Shown here piece after piece: positions 54,231 through 63,353 of a stretch of 64,000 nt of DNA. Under the pieces are notes generated by a model. It was given only the letters and a program-made list of their open reading frames with translations, had not been told where the DNA came from and did not search any database. This DNA comes from Curtobacterium sp. MCLR17_036. GTDB taxonomy: Bacteria; Actinomycetota; Actinomycetes; Actinomycetales; Microbacteriaceae. The stretch covers positions 248,001 to 312,000 of the forward strand of contig NZ_CP126269.1 of the NCBI RefSeq assembly GCF_003234445.2, in the 5' to 3' direction. Made by a program: the position numbers and the translations under genes. Within the stretch, counting starts at the first letter, position 1. Each line of letters starts with the position of its first letter.

Positions 54231-55145
54231 CTACGCGTGCACGTCGTGCTCGTGCCGCCGGTGCGACACCGGCTCGAGCTGGAACGTCGAGTGCTCCACG
54301 GGGACGTCGAAGTGCTCGGCGACGCACTGCTGCAGCTCGTCGAGGATCGCCGGGGCGTGCGCGGTCGAGAAGCAGTGGTCGTCCACCACGACGTGCGCGG
54401 TGAGGTTCGGGACACCGGTCGCCACCAGGGTCGCGTGCAGGTCGTGCACCGCGATGACGTGGTCGAGCTCGAGGATGTGCCGCCGCACCGAGTCGAGGTC
54501 GAGCCCCGGCGGCGTCGACTCGAGCAGCACGTTCGCGGTCTCGCGGAGCAGCCGGACGGCCCGCGGCAGGATGAGCAGCCCGATCAGGATCGCGGCGACG
54601 GAGTCCGCTCGCTCCCACCCGGTCAGCAGGAGCACGACCGCGGCGACGATGACGGCGACCGAGCCGAGGGTGTCGTTGAGCACCTCGAGCCGGGCGGCTC
54701 GAGAGGTGAACCCCTCGCCGGAGGCCCGGAGCAGCACCGCGTACGCCACGACGTTGCCGACGAGCCCGACCACGCCGAAGACGAGCAGGGGCCCGGCGTG
54801 GACCTCGTCGGGGACGAACAGCCGTTGCACCGCCGAGATGACGACGTAGACGCCCACCGCGAGCAGGATCGCCGCCTGCGCCGTGGCACCGAGCACCTCG
54901 GCGCGCTGGAAGCCCCAGGTGCGCTGCGCGGTCGGGCTGCGGCGAGCCAGGCGGGTCGCCACCAGGCCGATGCCGAGCCCGCCGGTGTCGACCACCATGT
55001 GTCCGGCGTCGACGAGCAGTGCGAGCGAGCCGGTGAGGACGGCGCCGACCACCTCGGCCAGCAGGATCGTCGCCGAGATGCAGAACGCGACGAGCAGCGC
55101 GCGCACGGACGCGTGCCCGTGCGCGTGTCCGTGGTCGTGACCCAT
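54231..55145 (-). CDS. Cation diffusion facilitator (Zn/Co/Cd exporter)
   Basis: 304 residues. His-rich N-terminus (G-H-D-H-G-H-A-H-G-H), six membrane helices, the H/D pairs of the transport site (D-A-G-H-M-V-V-D-T in helix 2; N-D-T-L-G-S-V in helix 5), and a cytosolic metallochaperone-like C-terminal domain with H-D-L-H and H-E-H-D-V-H-A at the end. ATG 55145 is used since TACGAT lies 7 nt upstream; ATG 55154 would add three residues. Likely metal efflux using the proton gradient. Confidence 0.9.
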   Translation of the reverse strand: MGHDHGHAHGHASVRALLVAFCISATILLAEVVGAVLTGSLALLVDAGHMVVDTGGLGIGLVATRLARRSPTAQRTWGFQRAEVLGATAQAAILLAVGVYVVISAVQRLFVPDEVHAGPLLVFGVVGLVGNVVAYAVLLRASGEGFTSRAARLEVLNDTLGSVAVIVAAVVLLLTGWERADSVAAILIGLLILPRAVRLLRETANVLLESTPPGLDLDSVRRHILELDHVIAVHDLHATLVATGVPNLTAHVVVDDHCFSTAHAPAILDELQQCVAEHFDVPVEHSTFQLEPVSHRRHEHDVHA

Positions 55146-55193
55146 GCCCGTCATCGTATTGACCCGCACCGACGACGTGCCAGGATCGGCAGG

Positions 55194-55871
55194 GTGCACC
55201 GGTCGCCCTACCAGCTGTCCACACCGCCCGACGTCCTGGCGCGGCTGCACCCACGGCTCCGGACGTACTTCGGGGCGATCCCGCCGGGCCACGTGGGTCG
55301 CGGCGAGGGCGTCTTCACCGTCGTCGGCACACCCCGCCGCTGGCTGTGGCCGGTGCTCGCCGTGTTCGCCCGTGACGCCGTCATGTTCCCGGTCTGGGAA
55401 CGGGACGTCCCCTTCACGGTCGAGAACCGCCCGGCCCGCGTCGGACGCGGCACCGGCACCGGTCAGGAGGCCCGCCCCGCGGTCCGCGCGCACCGCACCT
55501 TCCGGTTCCGCTCCGGCAGCCGCACGATGGTCGACGCCATCACCGCCGAGCCCGCCGGCCTCGTCGACCACCTCGGTCGCCGCGGGCGCGTCAGCGCCCG
55601 GCTCCGGGCGCAGGTCGACGCGCACGGCCCGGACGCGGGCGCCCTGCGCCTGGTCTCCACGCACGTGTCGTTCCGTGCGCTGGGACGCGAGGTGCGCCTC
55701 CCGGCCGTCGTCTCGCCGCGCGTGACGCTCGTGGAACGATTCGATGACGAAGCGGACGTGCAGCGCGTGTCCCTGGCGCTCTCGGCCCCGGTGCTCGGCA
55801 CGCTGTACCGGTACGAGGGGGCGTTCCGGTACGCCGTCGTGCCCGATGCCGGTCCGGGAAGGGGACGTTGA
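55194..55871 (+). CDS. DUF4166 protein
   Basis: 225 residues. DUF4166 blocks: L-H-P-R-L-R-T-Y-F-G, G-x-G-E-G-V-F-T-V-V-G, R-F-R-S-G-S-R-T-M-V-D-A and the C-terminal V-x-G-T-L-Y-R-Y-E-G-A-F-x-Y. The GTG start has CAGGAT 7 nt upstream. It overlaps the epimerase start by 1 bp (TGATG). The pairing of DUF4166 with an epimerase-like protein is common in actinobacteria; reaction unknown. Confidence 0.85.
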   Translation: MHRSPYQLSTPPDVLARLHPRLRTYFGAIPPGHVGRGEGVFTVVGTPRRWLWPVLAVFARDAVMFPVWERDVPFTVENRPARVGRGTGTGQEARPAVRAHRTFRFRSGSRTMVDAITAEPAGLVDHLGRRGRVSARLRAQVDAHGPDAGALRLVSTHVSFRALGREVRLPAVVSPRVTLVERFDDEADVQRVSLALSAPVLGTLYRYEGAFRYAVVPDAGPGRGR

Positions 55872-56848
55872 TGGTCGAGCAGCAGCCGAAGGTCGTGATC
55901 GCGGGAGCGAGTGGCTTCGTGGGGGAACACCTGCGGAACGCGTTCGCGGACGAGGGCTACCGCGTCGTCACCGTCGGCCGGTCCGGCGACGCGGTGTGGG
56001 GCAACACGATGCGCATCCGTGAACTCGTGGACGGGGCCGACCTCGTCGTGAACATGGCGGGCAAGAGCGTGAACTGCCGGTACGGCCCGCGGAACCGGGC
56101 GGAGATCATGCGCTCCCGCGTGGACACCACGCTCGAGCTCGCCGAGGCGATCCGCACCGCCGAGCACCCGCCGCCGCTGTGGCTGAACGCCTCGACGGCG
56201 ACGATCTACCGGCACGCGGACGACCGGCCGCAGGACGACGAGACGGGCGAGCTCGGCGAGGGCTTCTCGGTCTCGGTGGCGCGGGCGTGGGAGGGCGCGT
56301 TCTTCGACGCCGACCTGCCGCACACCCGGCGGGTGGCACTGCGGATGGCGATCGTGCTCGGCGACGGCAGCGCGCTGGTGCCCCTGCTGCGTCTGGCGCA
56401 GGCCGGACTCGGCGGCCCGCAGTACGACGGCCCGTGGTTCCCGACGCGCTCCCGGCTCCGCGCGGGCACGTACCACCACCACCGCCCGACGCACGGCCGG
56501 CAGCGCTTCAGCTGGGTGCACATCGCCGACGTCCTCGGGGTGGTGCAGTTCGTCCGTGACCACCCGGAGATCGAGGGGTCGGTCAACGTCTCGAGCCCGA
56601 ACCCGTCGGACAACCGCACCGTGATGGCGACCCTGCGCGACGCCGTCGGGCGGCGGTTCGGCCTGCCGACCTGGCGGTGGATGCTCGAGGTCGGGTCGTT
56701 CGCGATCCGCACCGAGACCGAGCTCGTGCTGAAGAGCCGGTGGGTCGTGCCGTCGCGGCTGACGCAGGCCGGTTACGAGTTCCGCTACCCGCACCTGCGC
56801 GGGGCGCTCGCCGAGATCATCGCGGAGCGCCGCCAGCACCGGGGCTGA
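55871..56848 (+). CDS. NAD-dependent epimerase/dehydratase-like protein (DUF1731 type)
   Basis: 325 residues. NAD motif G-A-S-G-F-V-G at 12-18, N-M-A-G-K-S-V-N-C-R, R-S-R-V-D-T-T, and W-L-N-A-S-T-A-T-I-Y-R match the YfcH/TIGR01777 group. The classical Tyr-x-x-x-Lys is replaced by I-Y-R-H-A, as in that group. It is coupled to DUF4166. Its 3' end overlaps the convergent EamA gene by 32 bp. Confidence 0.8.
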   Translation: MVEQQPKVVIAGASGFVGEHLRNAFADEGYRVVTVGRSGDAVWGNTMRIRELVDGADLVVNMAGKSVNCRYGPRNRAEIMRSRVDTTLELAEAIRTAEHPPPLWLNASTATIYRHADDRPQDDETGELGEGFSVSVARAWEGAFFDADLPHTRRVALRMAIVLGDGSALVPLLRLAQAGLGGPQYDGPWFPTRSRLRAGTYHHHRPTHGRQRFSWVHIADVLGVVQFVRDHPEIEGSVNVSSPNPSDNRTVMATLRDAVGRRFGLPTWRWMLEVGSFAIRTETELVLKSRWVVPSRLTQAGYEFRYPHLRGALAEIIAERRQHRG

Positions 56849-57977
56849 CGGTCACGTCGGGGTGCGGTGTCCCGCCGGAGCGAGGTGTCCCGCCGAGGTG
56901 CGGTGTCCCGCCGAGGTGCGGTGTCCCGCCGAGGTGCGGTGTCCCGCCGAGGTGCGGTGTCCCGCCCAGGTCGCGCGGACTGCCGCTCGCGACGGGCTCG
57001 GGCGGCACGTCCTGCGACCTCGGCGACACGGCTGCGGCGTGTTCCGCGACCTCGGCGCGCGGGCCACCCCGGCCCGACCGCCCCGGTCGCGCGAACCGCC
57101 CGGGGCGCAGGGACCGGCCCGGGCGCGACGACCACAGCACGGCAGCCACCACGACGGCCCCCGCCAGGACCTCGACCAGGTCGGGCACCTCGCCGAACGC
57201 CGCCCACGACGCCAGGACCCCGACGATCGGCACGAGCATCGAGAACGGGGCGACGGTGCTCGACGGGTAGGTCGCGAGCAGCCGCGACCAGATGCCGTAC
57301 CCGACCAGGGTCGCGACGACGACGATGTAGAGCAGCCCGAGGTCGGCGGGCAGCGCCCGCAGGGTCAGGGCGGTCCCGAGCGCGGCGCCGATGCGGTCCG
57401 GCCCCTCGACCACGAACGACAGCACGGCCATCGGGACCGGGGGCACGACCGACCACCAGAGGGTCAGGTGCAGCGGGTTCGCCGCTCCGGCCCGACGGGT
57501 CGCGACGTTGCCGATCGCCCACCCGAGGGCGCCGCACAGGGCGAGCACGACCGGCAGCAGTGCCGCGGTCTGCGAGCGGTGCAGGGCGATCACGGCCAGG
57601 GCGGCCACCGCGACCGTCACGCCGGTGACCTGCCGCCCGGTCAGCCGCTCACGCAGGAACACCCCGGCGAGCACGACGGTGAACGGCGCGGACGCCTGCA
57701 GCACGAGCGACGCGAGGCCGGAGGGCATGCCGGACGCCATGCTGAGGTACAGGAACGAGAACTGCAGCACGCCGAGCCCGAGGCCGACGAGCAGCAGCCG
57801 CCCGAACGGCATCCGCGGCCGCGGGACGAAGAGCAGGGTCGGGACCGCCAGGATCGTGAACCGCAGGGCCGCGAGCAGGAACGGCGGGAAGTGCTCGAGT
57901 GCAAGGGCCGTCGCGGGGAAGTTCAGCCCCCAGACGACGGCGACGACCAGGGCGAGGATGCGGTCGCGAGTGCTCAT
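56817..57977 (-). CDS. EamA-family transporter with a repeat-bearing C-terminal tail
   Basis: 386 residues. Ten membrane helices in two EamA halves (residues 5-285; W-G-L-N-F-P at the start). Typical length is about 290-300; here an extra 85 residues follow, Arg/Gly/Pro-rich and ending in six near-perfect G-G-T-P-H-L hexapeptides. CACCAT lies 6 nt before the ATG. Predicted exporter of metabolites, probably controlled by the divergent LysR gene. Confidence 0.82.
   Translation of the reverse strand: MSTRDRILALVVAVVWGLNFPATALALEHFPPFLLAALRFTILAVPTLLFVPRPRMPFGRLLLVGLGLGVLQFSFLYLSMASGMPSGLASLVLQASAPFTVVLAGVFLRERLTGRQVTGVTVAVAALAVIALHRSQTAALLPVVLALCGALGWAIGNVATRRAGAANPLHLTLWWSVVPPVPMAVLSFVVEGPDRIGAALGTALTLRALPADLGLLYIVVVATLVGYGIWSRLLATYPSSTVAPFSMLVPIVGVLASWAAFGEVPDLVEVLAGAVVVAAVLWSSRPGRSLRPGRFARPGRSGRGGPRAEVAEHAAAVSPRSQDVPPEPVASGSPRDLGGTPHLGGTPHLGGTPHLGGTPHLGGTPRSGGTPHPDVTVSPGAGGAPR
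56861..56968. repeat. Six tandem 18-bp units in the EamA 3' end
   Basis: GGTGCGGTGTCCCGCCGA repeated exactly in phase at 56861, 56879, 56897, 56915, 56933 and 56951, with few substitutions. On the minus strand each unit encodes six residues of the EamA tail. Confidence 0.9.
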
Positions 57978-58048
57978 GCTTCGATGGTGGCGGCTCGAAC
58001 CGTTCAGGACCAGCGAAATGTCTGCGAGCGACGTTGTAGCCTCCCTGC

Positions 58049-58963
58049 ATGGTCGACTTCGACGTGCAGCTGCTCGCCGTCCTGCGCGAGCTCGCGGAGC
58101 GCGGCAGCGTCACCGCCGTCGCCGAGGCCACCCACCGCACCCCGAGCGCGGTCTCGCAGCAGCTGCAGACGCTGCAGCGTCAGGTCGGTGTCCCGCTGGT
58201 CGAGCGCGTCGGTCGCGGCGTGCGGCTGACGACGCACGGCGAGGTGCTCGCCGGCCTGTCCGCCGGCGTCGCCACGGCGATCGCGCGGGTCGACGCCGCC
58301 TGGCAGGAGCACCTCGGCGGCGCGACCGGGCGGGTCGACCTGGCAATCTTCCCCTCGGCCGCCGAGCTGTTGCTGCCGGGGGTCCTCACACGCATGCGCG
58401 CACACCCCGGCATCGACCTGACGCTGGTCGACGTGGACGTCAGCGAGGGGGAGTTCGCCCCGCTCGCCGCCGACCACGACGTCGTCGTCGGGCACCGGTC
58501 CGACGGCGTCCGGCCGACCGGGCAGGCGGCCCTCGAGACGGTGCCCCTGCTCCGGGAGCCGCTCGACGTCGCGCTCCCGCCGGGGCACCCGCTGGCCGGA
58601 CGCGACCGGGTCGGGGTCGACGAGGTCGTCGGCGAGACGTGGATCGGCGTCCCCGAGGGCTACCCGATCGACCGCGTCCTGCACGCGATGGCCGCCGCGT
58701 CCGACACCCCGCCGAGCGTCGCGTTCCGCACGATCCACCTGCCGGTCATCGAGAACCTGGTGGCAGCGGGACACGGCATCGCCCTCGTGCCGCGGTACAC
58801 GTCCGGCACCCGCGCAGCGGCGCGCTTCCACCTGGCGGAACTCGCCGACGTGCGTGCCGGCCGGCGGATCGAGGCGCTGGTCCGGCCGGACCGCGCGGTG
58901 CGTCCGGTCGTGCGCACCGTCCTGGAGGCCCTGGTCGCCGAGGCACGGCACGTCACCACCTGA
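58049..58963 (+). CDS. LysR-family regulator
   Basis: 304 residues. LysR helix-turn-helix (about 4-60; G-S-V-T-A-V-A-E-A-T-H-R-T-P-S-A-V-S-Q-Q-L-Q) with a periplasmic-binding-protein-like effector domain. TAGCCT ends 6 nt before the ATG. It is divergent from the EamA transporter, the likely target. Confidence 0.9.
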   Translation: MVDFDVQLLAVLRELAERGSVTAVAEATHRTPSAVSQQLQTLQRQVGVPLVERVGRGVRLTTHGEVLAGLSAGVATAIARVDAAWQEHLGGATGRVDLAIFPSAAELLLPGVLTRMRAHPGIDLTLVDVDVSEGEFAPLAADHDVVVGHRSDGVRPTGQAALETVPLLREPLDVALPPGHPLAGRDRVGVDEVVGETWIGVPEGYPIDRVLHAMAAASDTPPSVAFRTIHLPVIENLVAAGHGIALVPRYTSGTRAAARFHLAELADVRAGRRIEALVRPDRAVRPVVRTVLEALVAEARHVTT

Positions 58964-59004
58964 GGTGGTCGCGCTCCGTCCGGTCCTGCGCCGCGGCGGA
59001 CCCG

Positions 59005-59063
59005 CTTCGTGAGCAGGAACGGTCGGGTCCCGTCACGGGACCCGACCGTTGCTGCTCACGAAG
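59005..59063. terminator. Long palindromic terminator
   Basis: A 59-bp almost perfect palindrome: CTTCGTGAGCAG (59005-59016) with 59052-59063, then AACGGTCGGGTCCCGT (59018-59033) with 59035-59050. It lies between convergent genes and is followed by three GAAGGAGC steps. Confidence 0.9.
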
Positions 59064-59112
59064 GAGCGAAGGAGCGAAGGAGCGGGGAGCGGTGCGGTGC
59101 GGTGCGCGGCCG

Positions 59113-59913
59113 TCAGCGCACCTGGAACGGCGTGCCGAGCGGCAGCAGCTCGGCCAGGGCGGTGATGTCGTCGTTGTGCATGCGGATGCAGCCGTGCGAG
59201 GCGGCGGTGCCGATGCTCGACGCGTCCTCGGTGCCGTGCAGGCCGATCTGGCCGGGGCCGCCACCGAACGAGTTGATGACGTCCGAGAACGCCGTCGTGC
59301 CGTAGGCGTAGGGGCCGTAGCCGCTGTTCGTCGGGGCCAGGAGCTCGGTCAGGGCGAAGGAGCCGGTCGGCGTCGGGGTCCCGCCGGTGCCCGTGGCGAC
59401 CGGGTAGCTCTCGACGACCTCGCCGTCCTTGTACAGGTCGAGGGTCTTGGTCGAGCGGGTGACGACGATCGCGTACGGGTCCTCGGACAGGGACACCGCA
59501 CTCGAACGCACCCAGCCGACGGAGCCGTTCGGGCGCTGGGCGAGCTGGACCTGCACCCAGCCGTCCTGCTGGTCGACCACGCGGAAGACACGCGGGGCGC
59601 CGGACTCCTGCGGGTTCGACAGGGTCTGGGACACCGCGCCGCCCGCGGTCGCGCTGACCTGCACCTCGGCGCCGCGGACGGCCGCGACGGTGGTGCTCGC
59701 GGGGGCGTCGACACCGTCGACCGGTGCCCGTGACGCCGACGGCGTCGGGGTGGGGGTCGGCGTCGAGGCGGCGACCGACCGGGTGGGCGTGGGGGCGGGA
59801 GCCGCTGACAGGGGGCCGAGGGCGACGAACGCCACCGCCCCCGCGCAGACGACGGCCACGGCGGCGGCGACCAGGGTCGCGCGCCGCCGTGGCTCGGTCG
59901 GGAGGATCGGCAA
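59113..59913 (-). CDS. L,D-transpeptidase (YkuD domain)
   Basis: 266 residues. An N-terminal membrane helix (12-34), a Thr/Pro/Ser linker, an SH3-like region (about 75-140; D-G-W-V-Q-V-Q-L), then YkuD (145-266) with catalytic His226, S239-H-G-C242 and R244. It cross-links peptidoglycan 3-3 outside the cell. The start is TTG, 2 bp after the stop of the upstream gene, implying coupled translation. No better start is visible, so the N-terminus is less certain. Confidence 0.85.
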   Translation of the reverse strand: MPILPTEPRRRATLVAAAVAVVCAGAVAFVALGPLSAAPAPTPTRSVAASTPTPTPTPSASRAPVDGVDAPASTTVAAVRGAEVQVSATAGGAVSQTLSNPQESGAPRVFRVVDQQDGWVQVQLAQRPNGSVGWVRSSAVSLSEDPYAIVVTRSTKTLDLYKDGEVVESYPVATGTGGTPTPTGSFALTELLAPTNSGYGPYAYGTTAFSDVINSFGGGPGQIGLHGTEDASSIGTAASHGCIRMHNDDITALAELLPLGTPFQVR

Positions 59914-59915
59914 GA

Positions 59916-61205
59916 TCAGCCCGTGAAGGCAGCCGTTCCGGGCACCGGGACGGCGACCGGTGCGGTACCCGCATCGGCGGTGATGACGATCGCGGTCGTG
60001 GCCGACTGCGCCGACGACAGACCGACGAGGCCCAGCGCGTAGGTGCCGGCCGCGTCGACGAGGTCGGCGGGCAGGACGATCGAGCCGCTGACGTTGCCGT
60101 CCGCGTCCGCGGTGAACTGCACGCCCGGGATCACGGTGGCGTCCGCTTCGTCACCGATGGCTGCGGTGACCGTCTCGTAGGGCGCGAAACCCGAGCCCTG
60201 CACGCGGACACCGGTGGTGGTGGCCTCGGTCAGGCTGGTGGAGGCTGCGACGGCACGCACGGCTGCGGTCGGCTGCGGCGTGAAGTACGTCGTGGTGTCG
60301 TCGACGCGCAGGGCGCTGATCGAACCGCTGGCGTCGGCGGCGAGCGCCTGGGAGCTCGACTCGAGCGGCGCGGCCAGGCTCTTCAGGTCGCCCGGCACGG
60401 CGGGGGCCGTCGGCTCGGCGGACGGGGTCTCCGTCGGGGTCGGCTCGGCGGTGGGCTCCGCCGTCGGCTCAGCGGTCGGCTCGGCGGTGGGCTCCGCCGT
60501 CGGCTCAGCGGTCGGCTCGGCGGTGGGCTCCGCGGTGGGCTCGTCCGTCGGGGCCGGCGTCGGCTCCTCGGCGGGCGGCGTGGTCACGAGACCGTCGGCG
60601 ACGTCCACGCCGACGAAGGCGATGTAGCCGACGACCTGGGAGTCGTTGCGCTCGAGGTCCGCGGCGAACTCCGCCGTCGTGTCCGTCTCGCCGGTGTCGC
60701 TGTCGTACCACTCGCCGTCCACCGAGTAGTAGAGCGACTGGTCGGACGCGTCGTCCTTCGCCTGCACGGCGAGGCCGAAGCTCGTCGCACCCGTGGTCGT
60801 GAGCTGGATGCTGCCGGCGAGCGCACCGAGGTCCTTCGCGGCGACCGGCTTGGTCAGGCCGCGGATCAGGGCGACGCCCTCACCGTCGGAGACGGACAGG
60901 CCGTCCTCGTCGAGCGTGGCGACCTCGGTGATCGACTCGTTGTCCGCGCTGCTCAGCGGCAGGAAGTAGAGCTGGTCGTTGAGGGGGATCGTGTCCGAGT
61001 CGGCCGGGACGGCCTTGAACGCGGAGGCCGTGTCGGCCCACGTCACGATCGGCGAGGCCGAGGTCACGGCGGTCTGAGCGGTGGAGGCGGTGGGCACGAG
61101 GACGGCGCTGACGCCGAGCACGGTGGCGCCGACGGCGGCCGCGGCGATGCGGGAACGAATCACGGTGTTGGAAGTCCATCCGGTCGGTTGACAGGGTTCA
61201 TCCAC
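59916..61205 (-). CDS. Secreted protein with Pro-Thr-Ala-Glu repeat stalk
   Basis: 429 residues. Signal sequence to about residue 44 (after a polar N-terminus). Domain 1 (45-210), an about 60-residue stalk of P-T-A-E-P-T-A-E tetrapeptides with P-T-D-E ends (about 215-270), and an Ig-like domain 2 (about 275-429; V-R-V-Q-G-S-G-F-A-P-Y-E-T-V). No LPXTG or C-terminal helix. The GTG has GGGGGAG 6 nt upstream. It is in an operon with the L,D-transpeptidase, so a wall-associated role is likely. I do not recognise domain 1. Confidence 0.75.
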   Translation of the reverse strand: MDEPCQPTGWTSNTVIRSRIAAAAVGATVLGVSAVLVPTASTAQTAVTSASPIVTWADTASAFKAVPADSDTIPLNDQLYFLPLSSADNESITEVATLDEDGLSVSDGEGVALIRGLTKPVAAKDLGALAGSIQLTTTGATSFGLAVQAKDDASDQSLYYSVDGEWYDSDTGETDTTAEFAADLERNDSQVVGYIAFVGVDVADGLVTTPPAEEPTPAPTDEPTAEPTAEPTAEPTAEPTAEPTAEPTAEPTAEPTPTETPSAEPTAPAVPGDLKSLAAPLESSSQALAADASGSISALRVDDTTTYFTPQPTAAVRAVAASTSLTEATTTGVRVQGSGFAPYETVTAAIGDEADATVIPGVQFTADADGNVSGSIVLPADLVDAAGTYALGLVGLSSAQSATTAIVITADAGTAPVAVPVPGTAAFTG

Positions 61206-61218
61206 TGCGACTCCCCCC

Positions 61219-61239
61219 GTGCTGAGATGTACTCAGCAC
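61219..61239. promoter_or_regulatory. Inverted repeat over the -10 region of the secreted-protein operon
   Basis: A perfect GTGCTGAG-N5-CTCAGCAC. On the minus strand TACAT in its centre is a plausible -10 and TTGATA (61249-61254) a -35. Could be an operator or, if transcribed, a hairpin 13 bp before the start. Confidence 0.5.
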
Positions 61240-61324
61240 ACCGAACCTATCAATACGATCAGGATTCCGCACCTGTCTGTTCCGGATCGTTGCGCCCCGC
61301 GGAACGCCCGGGTGGTGACCGGAC

Positions 61325-61374
61325 GACGGAACGGGAGGCCCGTGGCTGCGCAGCCACGGGCCTCCCGTTCCGTC
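61325..61374. terminator. Palindromic terminator, same stem as 7367 and 45639
   Basis: A 50-bp perfect palindrome with a TGCGCA centre. The ACGGGAGGCCCGTGGC core is shared with the other two; only one extra A/T pair differs. It ends the purB transcript. Confidence 0.9.
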
Positions 61375-61410
61375 AGGTGGCCGCGTCCTCGACGCGACCC
61401 GCGTGGTCGG

Positions 61411-62796
61411 TCAGACCTCCAGGTGGTCGACGAGCTCGTCGGCCAGCCCCGTGTAGGTCGCCGGCGTGAGGTTCGCCAGCCGGGCCTTCGCGCCGTCCGA
61501 GATGTCGAGGCCGTTCACGAACGCCACCAGGTCCTGCTGGGTGACGCGCTTGCCGCGGGTGAGTTCCTTGAGCATGGCGTAGGGGTCCTCGATCGAGGAC
61601 TGCCCCGCGGTCACCTCGGCGCGGATGACGGTCTGGATCGCCTCGGCGAGGACCTCCCAGTTGTGATCGAGGTCCTCGGCCAGCCGCGTCTCGTTCACGG
61701 CGATCTCGCCCAGGCCACGACGCAGGTTGTCGAGCGCGAGCAACGAGTGGCCGAACGCGACGCCGATGTTGCGCTGGGTCGTCGAGTCGGTCAGGTCGCG
61801 CTGCAGGCGGCTCGTCACGAGCGTCTCGGACAGCGTCGAGAACAGCGCGGACGAGATCTCGAGGTTCGCCTCGGCGTTCTCGAAGCGGATCGGGTTGATC
61901 TTGTGCGGCATCGTCGACGAGCCCGTGGCACCGGCCACCGGGATCTGCGTGAAGTACCCCATCGAGATGTAGGTCCAGACGTCGGTCGCCAGGTTGTGCA
62001 GGATGCGGTTGGCGTGGCGGACCCGGTCGTACAGCTCGGCCTGCCAGTCGTGCGACTCGATCTGCGTGGTGAGCGGGTTCCAGGTGAGCCCGAGGCCCTC
62101 GACGAACTCCCGCGACAGCGTCGGCCAGTCGGCCTCGGGGTCGGCGGCGAGGTGGGCCGAGAAGGTGCCGGTCGCGCCGGAGAACTTGCCGAGGTACTCG
62201 CCGCCCTCGATCTGGGCGAGCACGCGCTCGAGGCGGTACACGACCACCGCGAGCTCCTTGCCGAGCGTGGTCGGGGTCGCGGGCTGTCCGTGCGTGTGCG
62301 ACAGCATCGGGATGCTCTTCAGCTCGACGGCCAGGGCACGAAGCGTGTCGAGCACGGCGCGGAAGCCCGGCAGCCAGACCTGCTCGACGGTGTCCCGCAC
62401 GGTCAGGGCGTAGGACAGGTTGTTGACGTCCTCGCTCGTCGCCGCGAAGTGGGTGAGCTCGGCGATGGCGTCGAGACCGAGCTCGGACAGCCGGCGGCGC
62501 ACGAAGTACTCGACGGCCTTGACGTCGTGGCGGGTCGTCGCCTCGATCTCGGCGAGTTCGGCGATCTGGTCCTGGCCGAAGGTCTCGACGATGCGGCGCA
62601 GGGCGGCCTTGTCGTCGACGCTGAGCGGCGAGGTGGTGAACATCGCGTGGTCGGTCAGGAAGATCAGCCACTCGACCTCGACGAGGACGCGCGCATGGTT
62701 GAGCCCGGCCTCGGACAGGTGCTCGCCCACGGTGTGCACGATCGGGTAGTACCGCCCGTCGAGCGGGCTGATCGGCTGCGGGGGAAGGGGGGTCAT
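61411..62796 (-). CDS. purB: Adenylosuccinate lyase
   Basis: 461 residues, full length. Catalyses two steps in purine synthesis (SAICAR to AICAR, adenylosuccinate to AMP) as a homotetramer. The signature G-S-S-T-M-P-H-K-I-N-P is at 292-302; T-S-E at 120-122 and H-T-H-G at 167-170 supply other active-site residues. The N-terminal P-I-S-P-L-D-G-R-Y places it in the longer (E. coli-type) PurB group. The ATG overlaps the tyrosine-phosphatase stop (ATGA). Confidence 0.95.
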   Translation of the reverse strand: MTPLPPQPISPLDGRYYPIVHTVGEHLSEAGLNHARVLVEVEWLIFLTDHAMFTTSPLSVDDKAALRRIVETFGQDQIAELAEIEATTRHDVKAVEYFVRRRLSELGLDAIAELTHFAATSEDVNNLSYALTVRDTVEQVWLPGFRAVLDTLRALAVELKSIPMLSHTHGQPATPTTLGKELAVVVYRLERVLAQIEGGEYLGKFSGATGTFSAHLAADPEADWPTLSREFVEGLGLTWNPLTTQIESHDWQAELYDRVRHANRILHNLATDVWTYISMGYFTQIPVAGATGSSTMPHKINPIRFENAEANLEISSALFSTLSETLVTSRLQRDLTDSTTQRNIGVAFGHSLLALDNLRRGLGEIAVNETRLAEDLDHNWEVLAEAIQTVIRAEVTAGQSSIEDPYAMLKELTRGKRVTQQDLVAFVNGLDISDGAKARLANLTPATYTGLADELVDHLEV

Positions 62797-63305
62797 GGGG
62801 CTCCCTGACGGACGGCCGGCTCGAGCTGGTGGAAGAGCGCCCGGCAGGCCCGTTCGACGGTCGAGAGCACTCGGTCGAACTCGTGGCGGTCCGCGTAGTA
62901 CGGATCGGGCACGTCGGTCTGCTGGGGCCAGGCGTCGTCGTACCGCAGCAGGAGCGTCACCTTGGCGGCGTCGTCCATGGTCGGTCCCCACGATCGCAGG
63001 ACGCGTTCGTGGGAGCGGTCGAGTGCGACCACCAGGTCGAGGTCCGGGAACCGGTCCGGGTCGAACTGACGGGCGCGATGCCTGCTGCCATCGTATCCGC
63101 GCGCCGCGAGCGCTGCGATCGTGCGCTCGTCGGCGGGTTCGCCGACGTGCCAGTCCCCGGTGCCGGCCGACTCGACCTGGAACCGGTCGGCGAGACCGGC
63201 GTCGGCGGCGAGCTGTGCGAAGACGACGCCGGCCATGGGGGAGCGGCAGATGTTGCCGCTGCAGACGAAGGAGACGCGGAACGGGGCGTCGGCGTCCTGG
63301 GTCAT
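62793..63305 (-). CDS. Low-molecular-weight protein tyrosine phosphatase
   Basis: 170 residues. The P-loop V-C-S-G-N-I-C-R-S-P places the nucleophile at Cys15 and the phosphate-binding Arg at 21. The general acid is in D-P-Y-Y (V-P-D-P-Y-Y). It could remove phosphate from protein tyrosine, or act as an arsenate-type reductase, but the DPYY favours phosphatase. CATGAT ends 6 nt before ATG 63305. Coupled to purB. Confidence 0.92.
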   Translation of the reverse strand: MTQDADAPFRVSFVCSGNICRSPMAGVVFAQLAADAGLADRFQVESAGTGDWHVGEPADERTIAALAARGYDGSRHRARQFDPDRFPDLDLVVALDRSHERVLRSWGPTMDDAAKVTLLLRYDDAWPQQTDVPDPYYADRHEFDRVLSTVERACRALFHQLEPAVRQGAP

Positions 63306-63353
63306 GAGCACATCATGACGCAGGCGGGCCGACGACCGCGAGGTCCCCTCGGG

